Source: Stenogyne calaminthoides
Taxonomy: Eukaryota; Streptophyta; Magnoliopsida; Lamiales; Lamiaceae
NCBI GenBank assembly: GCA_037126765.1
Contig: JBBCBC010000030.1
Coordinates: 6,296,478-6,360,477, forward strand
Length of the DNA stretch: 64,000 nt
Reading direction: 5' to 3'
Part shown: positions 57,076-64,000 of the stretch, piece after piece
Layout of the letters: each line of letters begins with the position of its first letter
Numbering within the stretch: position 1 is the first letter of the stretch
Program-made: the position numbers and the translations under genes
Notes under the pieces: generated by a model
What the model was told of the DNA's origin: nothing
What the model saw: the letters and a program-made list of their open reading frames with translations, nothing else
The model's database searches: none

Positions 57076-59129
57076 CTAAATTATAGTCAATTATTTGTAA
57101 GGAATTTGAAATTTTAAATAACCATGCTAGGGGTCTATACGAGATAATGGAAAAAAAAATTCAAAATGAAATTTATTATATAAATGTTTAAAAGGCTAAA
57201 AAGACATTTAAAAAGAAAGGAGGGAGTAATATTTACTAGGTATGATTTGTTAACTAAAAACTTATGTGATAATTAATTGAATAATCTTTTAAGCAACCTA
57301 GCTAAAAAAAAATCTGAAATAATCATCAAGTAATTTAGGTAGTAGGAAATGGTTGTATTTTTTTTTTTTTTTTTGAGAGGGGAAACGATTGTATTTAATT
57401 AGAAGAACAAAAGAAAAATTATATAATTAACCATATATAGAAACAAAAGAATTATGTTGATAATAATAATGAGATGACATGATTAGACCAAAAACTTGTA
57501 TTTAACTGTCTCTATATGAAACTATCCCACACAAAGAACCATCAACTCAAATTAGCTCTAGGTCTAGGTGCAAATAAACAGAAATCCTAAGAGAAAATTA
57601 TAATAAGGATGAAATTAAACAAAAAAAAATATATTAAAATTTACTTACTTGATCGATGGTGAAATTAAACACGACAAATAGATGGAGACACCAAACTATC
57701 AGCGCACATAATTACTTCATGTCCAAAATTTTGATAATATTAATTAACAAGCATTGCCTGATTGTGATTGAAGTTGTATTTGATCAACTTGGTCAACATC
57801 CAAGAACAAATCACTTGTATTGGGGAAAACCCTAAAGGAGACATAACTACGAAGTCGTTGAATCTGTGTATGTTGGCGTATTTATTTCATCAAGATTATT
57901 TCCTTATCCACAACTCAAACACACAATCCCTCTCATTCTTGAAGGTTGCACACACAACCATCCATCCACAACTCCAAATCTAAAATTAGATTATTGTGAG
58001 AGTTGTTTTCGAGATGGTATGCGATAATTGTGTATGTGTGTGTGTGGTAACGTTGACCAATTATAGTGCTTCTATTTGGTGGACCAAAAATATAGACTAA
58101 ATTTTTTGAACCAAATCAAAATCGAACCATATTTGTAAAATCCTAACAATTGAAAACCAAATATTTCGGTTCGATTTGCTTGGTTTGGTCCAAAAATTGA
58201 AATATTCAATTTATTTTTTCTGCGCAAAATAATTTGGTTTGCTACTCTTGACTACATTGCAACTAATAAAGCAATTTGCAACAATAGGAAAAAGAAATAG
58301 TTTGACAAGCGAAACGGGTTAATTAATGTAATTATTAAATGAAACTCGAAATTTTACACCAGGAAGAAAACAACCGAGTGTAAATCATCGATTCATCGGA
58401 GCATGAGAGTGTGTTAATTAAGGACTTAGAGGTTCATCTTCTCCCAGTTTTTGTTGAGAGCCTGAATTATTTCAGTTCGGGTCCGGTCAGATCGATTTTT
58501 TATCGGACCGAACGGAAATTTATTCAGTTGTAAAACCTGAAAACCGAACCATAAATCGAAAATTGGATCAAATTTCGAATTTCGGTTCGGTTTAATTAGA
58601 ATGATCGGATTTTTCGATCTGGGCCGTATTTTGCATACCCCTATGTGCTCCATGTACAAGGACACCTCTATAATTGCAAAATATGGATCATATATATGAA
58701 TTCATTTGGGGTATGCAGATAATTTTTGTCTAATAATCAACCTCCGCGGAAGCTACAAGCTCAGAAACCTCCAGTTTTAAATGACACGTATTTAAGCACG
58801 ACTGAAAACGACAAAATTTTAGGACTTCTTTATTTTTTCTCACCTCAGATTGTTAGGACTTAGGACAAATCCTATATGGAGCTAGAAATGTTCGATTTTG
58901 AACCCCCACCCCCACCAACAAAACCAACCAAAGTATTATACTTATATACATATAATTAATTTTAATATTTATCTTTTAATTTTTATAATTAATATATTTT
59001 ACATTATACATATTTTAAAATAATTTAAAAAATGTAACTGAAAACAGAAATAATAGATGCAAACTTGAATATTTAGTATGAATTGTGAAATATTTTGCAG
59101 ATAATTTATACAATTTGTATGTTCTAGAT
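57076..59129. other. AT-rich intergenic DNA with TTCGGTTCGG-type repeats
   Basis: 58100-58200 and 58440-58630 hold inverted and direct CCGAACC/GGTTCGG words typical of old non-autonomous elements, ending at GCATACCCCT (58636). Nothing else recognised. Confidence 0.45.
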
Positions 59130-59450
59130 ACTTGATTAAATAACTGACAAAGCGAAATCATCTATAACAAAGGTGATAAATCTATTCTCTATTATAAAAT
59201 AATGGAAATACTATAGAGAATGCAAAGTAAAGAGAAGACAATGTAGGGAGAAGAATTTTATTCAACTTCTTGGTGTTGTACAATGAAGATGTCATGACCC
59301 CTATTTATAGGGGACTCATGCATGAAGGTACATAATGACAATTTACTAGGACAATTAAAAAGAAAATAAAGAGTCCTTCTAACTCCTATTGAAATGGTCT
59401 TTTAACCTCCAAGGACATTCAACATTATTTCATAACACTTCCCCTTGGAT
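59130..59450 (-). repeat. LTR fragment with polypurine tract of another copia-like element
   Basis: The minus strand starts TGTTATGAAATAATG at 59437 and runs through a TATA box and cap region (CCTATAAATAGGGG, 59308-59321). Just upstream of the start, AAGGGGAAG (59438-59446) is a polypurine tract, followed by about 90 bp of internal sequence. The rest of the element is missing; the left end is not defined. Confidence 0.65.
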
Positions 59451-59530
59451 GTCCATTATTATGTCTCGTTAAAAATCTTACTTGGAAAACCCCAGTGAGA
59501 AAAAAAAACCTAGTAAAGGGAAAAAGAGTA

Positions 59531-62500
59531 TATATTAGATCAATATTTTTTTATGAAAAATATGAACAACTAATTGAACATAATTTTTCGGTCTAATTTA
59601 TTTAAATATTCTAAATTGTGTATGCATGTCAAAATATTTGTAAATGTAAATAATCTAACATTAGACAAACAAATGATTTTTTATTTTTTGGATAAGGTAT
59701 TTAAACGTACAAATTAAGAGGAACAATCAATTACATATTTAATTTAATCAAAGAACTAAAATGTATATATATATATATATATATATATTATCATAATTGG
59801 TTCTTTAGAATTTGAAATAAATTCGCGTTTATAATTAATGTTACACGAAAATTCAATATTAAGGTTTATTAATTGTGATGAACTATTTTTTTTTTTCACT
59901 ATAATTACAGAACATTTTTTTTAAAAGTGAATATATCAATTTATATAATAAATGTTGATGTAAAAATTTCAACATTGATTGTCAATGTACAATTAATAAA
60001 TGTATTTGTGTTTGATTCAAAAAATTTCTGATAATATAATTAAGTGATATAATTTATTATTTATATTATTTTATTAATTATTTAAAGTTGTCTAATTTAA
60101 TTTTTAATCTTAATTAAAAAACATTCAATAATTATGGAAGATTTTTCTCTACTTGAATAAATCCATCTTTGCAATTTTTAATGTTACACAAAAATTCCTC
60201 CAATTTGATTTTTACGTTATCTCATTCATGATGAACTAATACTTTCTTTTCTGCTATAACTACTAAAGAAACTTTTAAATTGAACATATAAATTGGTATA
60301 ATTAATATTGATATTAAAATTGAAAATATTATTTCTAAATTTATTTGTAGAATTTTAGAATATTAATTTGATTTTTTTTCTATATATAGGTTTAATTATA
60401 TTTAATGTCTAATTAATGATAATTGATAATAAATTAATAATCAAATATACAAAGTCAAACTATATTTAATTAGATCAATATTTTTTTATGGAAAATATGT
60501 AACGACTAATTGAACATAATTTCTCGGTCTAATTTATCTAAATATTTTAAATTATGTACGCGTGTCAAAATACTCATAAATGTAAATAATCTGATATTAG
60601 ACAAATAAATGATTTTTTTTTCTGAATAAGGTATTTAGACGTACAAATTAAGAGAAACAATTAATTACATATTTAATTTAATCAAAGAATTATAATGTAT
60701 ACTCCCTACGTCCTGATTTTGATTGGTCATTTTCCACAAATAGTCGTCCTAATTTTGTTTGGTCATTTCCTAAGGTAATAAAGCAACTTTCAATACATAA
60801 AAATACCCCTTACAAATAACACTTATTTACACCACATGTCACTATATTACACACTCTAATTAATAACAACTTAAACACAATCAGCCCCCCTAATTAAACC
60901 TCATCATCCCATTTAACTTAATTAACCCTACACCGAATTCATCTCATTTGCTCACATCCCCAAATCGCTCTCTCTCTCTCTCTCTCTCTCTCTTTGTTCT
61001 CACTCTTTCGTTTCTTCGAGAAACCCTAAATCCATGGAAAAAAATCACCACCCCTCATAGGATTATCCCATGTCTGATTTTATCTCGTCGTTGTTGTCAT
61101 CCACTGAGGATTGTATGTGGCTGACGCGTTCGAAGTTATACCGATCTACTCGTGGGAGTTGACGGAAAGTGAAACAATATTTGTGCCGAAATATGTATTC
61201 TCATCTCTAAGGTTTTCCGATTTGGTCTCTAATTCACCGGCGGTCCCAAATATCATTGTCGGTTTGTCAAAATCCCTAGATCCCAACGATCTAGGGTTTC
61301 CCGATTTGGATGGCTATCGCTCTGATTGCTCGATGGTGGTTCATGACTCTCTCTCTCTCCCGATTCATGTGATGGTGAATTGATTCCCGACTCTCCATCT
61401 TCCGATTTATGTGATGGCGATTTGGTTCCCGATCTCTATATGTCGATTTATGTGAGAGAAATGAGTTCAGGTTCGTGTTGTACATGCCCAAATGCGAAAG
61501 GATTATCCCTGAGAAGTTCCATCTACCTCCATTTAGCGATAAAGCTTATTGGCTTGATGAATCTCGAAGGAGGCATGTTGAGATGCTTGGTGTTTTGATT
61601 CCTTCGGTGTTGCCTCTGATTTACAGGTGCACGTGCTCTGTTCAATGTTTTCATCATTTATTTGCCTTAAATATGTAATTTCTGGTTGATTATTGTTGAA
61701 ATGTGATCTGGTTGTGTTAAATATTGGATATGTTGATGTATTTTAAGCCACTACTAACATTAAGGTGAGTTAGGAGACTAATTTGCATCATTGGGCTTAA
61801 CCCAATGATGAAATTGTTCTGAGGGTGATTATTCATGATTTAATATGCAAATTTTGGTTGATTTCTTGCTGAAATGTGATCTGGTTATGTTAAATGTTGG
61901 ATATGTTGATGTATTTCAGATTGTTCTAAGGGTGTTTAAGTATTCAGATTGCTTTTGCTAAACCAAAAGCACCTTCATTACATAAAGTTGAATTGTCTTG
62001 AAAATACCCCTCCACCAAACTCACTTTATACCATTTAATACTATTTTTTCCAACTTTTCTTAATCTTCGTATCTACATTGTTTGGCTAATCTAAATTAGG
62101 ATGGAAAGAGTATATTATATTATCATGATTGGTTCTTTTAGTATCAGTTTTTTAATGGATAGTATTAATTTTTCAAAAGAAAAGTATCGATTATTTAAAT
62201 TTCAAATAACTAAAATTCATTATGATAATTTGAATATTTTGTTGTTATTCTAAAAAAATCGAAACTTATACTTAATTAATATAATATATTATTTATATAA
62301 TATTATTAATTATTTAAAATTATTTGACTTATTTTTTATCTTAATTAAAAATATTCGATAATTACTAAAGATTTTTTGAATTTGAAAAAAAAAATTGCGT
62401 TTATAATTAATGTTACAGGATATTTTGTATTAAGCTATATTAGTTGTGATGAACTATATATATAAATTTTTTGTCGTTATAATTACAGAGCAATTTTTTT

Positions 62501-62900
62501 AATTGAATGTATAAATTTATAAAATTAATGTTGATGTACAAATTTCAATATTGATTGTCAATGTACCATTATTATATGTAATTTCGTTTAATTCAAAAAA
62601 TTCTGATAATATAATTATGTGATATAATTAATTATTTATATTATTTAATTAATTATTTAAAGTTATTTGATTTAATTTTTAATCCTAATTCAAAAACATT
62701 CAATTATTATGGAAGATTTTTTTCTACTTTAATATATCCATCTTTGCAATTTTTAATGTTACACGAAAATTCCTCCAACATGATTGTTAAGTTATCTCAT
62801 TCATGATGAACTAATACTTTCTTTTTCGCTATAATTACAAAAGAAACTTTTAAATTGAACATATAAATTTGTATAATTAATGTTTATATAAAAATTGCAA
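59531..62900 (+). repeat. Tandem duplication of about 0.94 kb, AT-rich
   Basis: Unit 1 is about 59531-60472; unit 2 is 60473-60701 plus 62111-62900, interrupted by a mariner-type element. Both start ATTAGATCAATATTTTTTTA and share long stretches, for example GTACAAATTAAGAG, TTATCATAATTGGTTCTTT or close, GATTGTCAATGTAC and CATCTTTGCAATTTTTAATG. No coding content. Confidence 0.82.
60702..62110. mobile_element. Mariner/Stowaway-type element, 1.4 kb, with gene-like cargo
   Basis: Ends are CTCCCTACGTCCTGATTTTG (left) and, inverted, CTCTTTCCATCCTAATTTAG (right), flanked by TA. CTCCCTCCGTCC-type ends with a TA duplication define Stowaway/mariner. Unit 1 of the surrounding duplication shows the empty site. 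Inside is a leader-like region with a CT run (60967-60993), AGAAACCCTAAATCC before an ATG (61034), gene-like frames at 61111-61383 and 61520-61625, and a 70-bp word duplicated at 61683 and 61853. I see no clear mariner transposase. Confidence 0.78.
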
Positions 62901-62995
62901 AATGTATTGTCAATGTACAATTATTGTTAAGTTTTCTCATTCATGATGAATTAATACTTTCCTTTTGCTATAGTTATGAATAATTTTTTAAGACA

Positions 62996-63139
62996 AAAAT
63001 TTGTATGAGACGGTCTCATACATGACACGGAGTACAACTTATCACAATCAACACTCACCCCTCCCAAAGTGTTAAAACGTCAATGTCCAAATTACACTCC
63101 GTCTCATCATGAGACAGTCTCACACAAGTGTGCCTCATT
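62996..63139. mobile_element. MITE with GAGACGGTCTCA ends
   Basis: Left GTATGAGACGGTCTCATACA and right CTCCGTCTCATCATGAGACA are inverted copies; each end is itself a palindrome. It interrupts the AT-rich repeat (TTTTTTAA before, TTTTTTAATT after). Confidence 0.7.
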
Positions 63140-63690
63140 TTTTAATTAAATATATAAATTGGTATAATTAATGTTTAAATAAAATTAAAAATTTATTGGC
63201 AATGTAAAATTAATAAATTTAAATGCTTCTTATTAAAAAAAAATTAGATACTTATGATTAATTAAGAGATATAACCGCATACTTATTATAGCTAATTTGA
63301 TGTAGTAACGAAAATTGTGAAAATTAATTAGTTAGCCAAATTTTAAAAGTGATTGCTTAGATACAATTATGTAATGTAAAAGTGTAATAAAAAAATATAT
63401 TATATTAAATAATTTTATTTTATTTGTAGAATAAACATAATCGAGTTAGTTAACAAAAATATATTTGCATTAAATTATTTTTTACATTTAATATATTTAA
63501 TTTTTTAAATATTATATTTAAATATTATTTATTAAATTTATGCAGTAAATAAATTGCACTTGATTGTGTTTTTTAACTACTTGAATAATTCTAATGCAAT
63601 AAATCAATGATTTTGAACAGTGCGCCAGATAAGGACAAAATCAAAAGATTGAATGACGTGATTGTTGTTGAACTGAGCTATAAAAGCCCT
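63140..63690. other. AT-rich intergenic DNA
   Basis: Extremely AT-rich, with no gene or recognised repeat. Confidence 0.55.
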
Positions 63691-63699
63691 CGTTAATAA

Positions 63700-63860
63700 T
63701 AAGGATTTTAAAGAGAGTTTTGATAACCTTCGACACTAATGAGAGATTTAAGAACCCTTTTAATTAATGAAGACATTAACGAGCAATAAATTTACCATCG
63801 TTAATAATGAGGGCTTTAACAAGCATCTAATAGCCCTCGTTAATAGTGATCGCATACTTT
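63700..63860 (+). repeat. Repeat with CCTCGTTAATA motifs
   Basis: CCCTCGTTAATA and its complement occur at 63686, 63798, 63805 and 63835. Such clustered short inverted motifs resemble subterminal repeats of a DNA transposon. The 63718-63795 part is shared with 56946-57075 (inverted). Confidence 0.5.
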
Positions 63861-63904
63861 CCTCATTAAAAAAACAAAAAATATATGATACATATTCATT
63901 AGAA

Positions 63905-64000
63905 GTAAAAATTTGAACAATAAGTCACTTAGTTCAATGGTAAATGCAGGGAAAAAGTCAATGAGAGGTTGCGCGTTCGAGTCCCCAAACTCACGAACCA
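63905..64000 (+). repeat. tRNA-like (SINE-like) head, cut by window end
   Basis: TTAGTTCAATGGTAAATG (63928-63945) resembles a polymerase III A box, and GCGTTCGAGTCCCC (63972-63985) resembles a B box, with about 45 bp between. A degraded tRNA gene is the alternative; no acceptor stem can be checked. Confidence 0.45.

Noticed and set aside
57768..57983. 71-codon plus frame
   Set aside because: No homologous features and no promoter or codon pattern; probably chance.

Overview
This window looks like a repeat-dense intergenic region of a eudicot nuclear genome. The basis is plant-type transposons of several classes, TTTAGGG-like (plant telomere-like) tracts, introns with GT-AG borders, and one small plant-specific wound-induced (DUF3774) gene. 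The third reading frame of the large copia element resembles proteins I associate with asterid (Lamiales) genomes, but that placement is weak. Only one host gene appears intact; almost everything else is mobile DNA in nested layers.

Layout. 1-4372: right part of a CACTA transposon on the minus strand (TNP2 and DUF4218 relics, subterminal GTCGC repeats, terminus at 4372). 5381-21038: an 0.8 kb terminal-inverted-repeat element with a 9-bp target duplication, split 9 bp from its tip by a 14.8 kb Ty1/copia retrotransposon (5399-20212, minus, target duplication GTTTT). The copia element carries a long extra reading frame after pol, as in the Sirevirus lineage. 21045-24180: a Tourist-like MITE and several foldback repeats. 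24693-37606: a three-level nest, in which a small MITE was invaded by a CACTA element (24740-37450, target duplication ACT), which in turn took a second copia element (26227-33878) inside one of its exons. The CACTA element encodes a plant-transposase-like protein ending in a ULP1-type cysteine protease domain.

38356-38619: the wound-induced-protein gene (minus) with a TATA box. 39721-44394: an L1-type LINE with an 11-bp target duplication, carrying endonuclease, reverse transcriptase and RNase H regions broken by frameshifts. 45361-49745: diverged duplications of AT-rich DNA. 49776-51385: a decayed solo LTR related to the second copia element. 52258-53955: two convergent pseudogenes of a Werner-like 3'-5' exonuclease. 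55374-56934: a small non-coding LTR element. 59531-62900: a tandem duplication of about 0.94 kb, one copy holding a 1.4 kb mariner-type element. The end of the window holds a tRNA-like (SINE-like) head.

The most unusual signal is in the first copia element. From about 11.1 to 18.9 kb, CAG/CTG trinucleotides are scarce and CG-containing words are common, and the LTR pair shows that CTG/CAG in one copy corresponds to CG words in the other. This is either a methylation-linked sequencing or assembly artefact or a mutational process I do not recognise.
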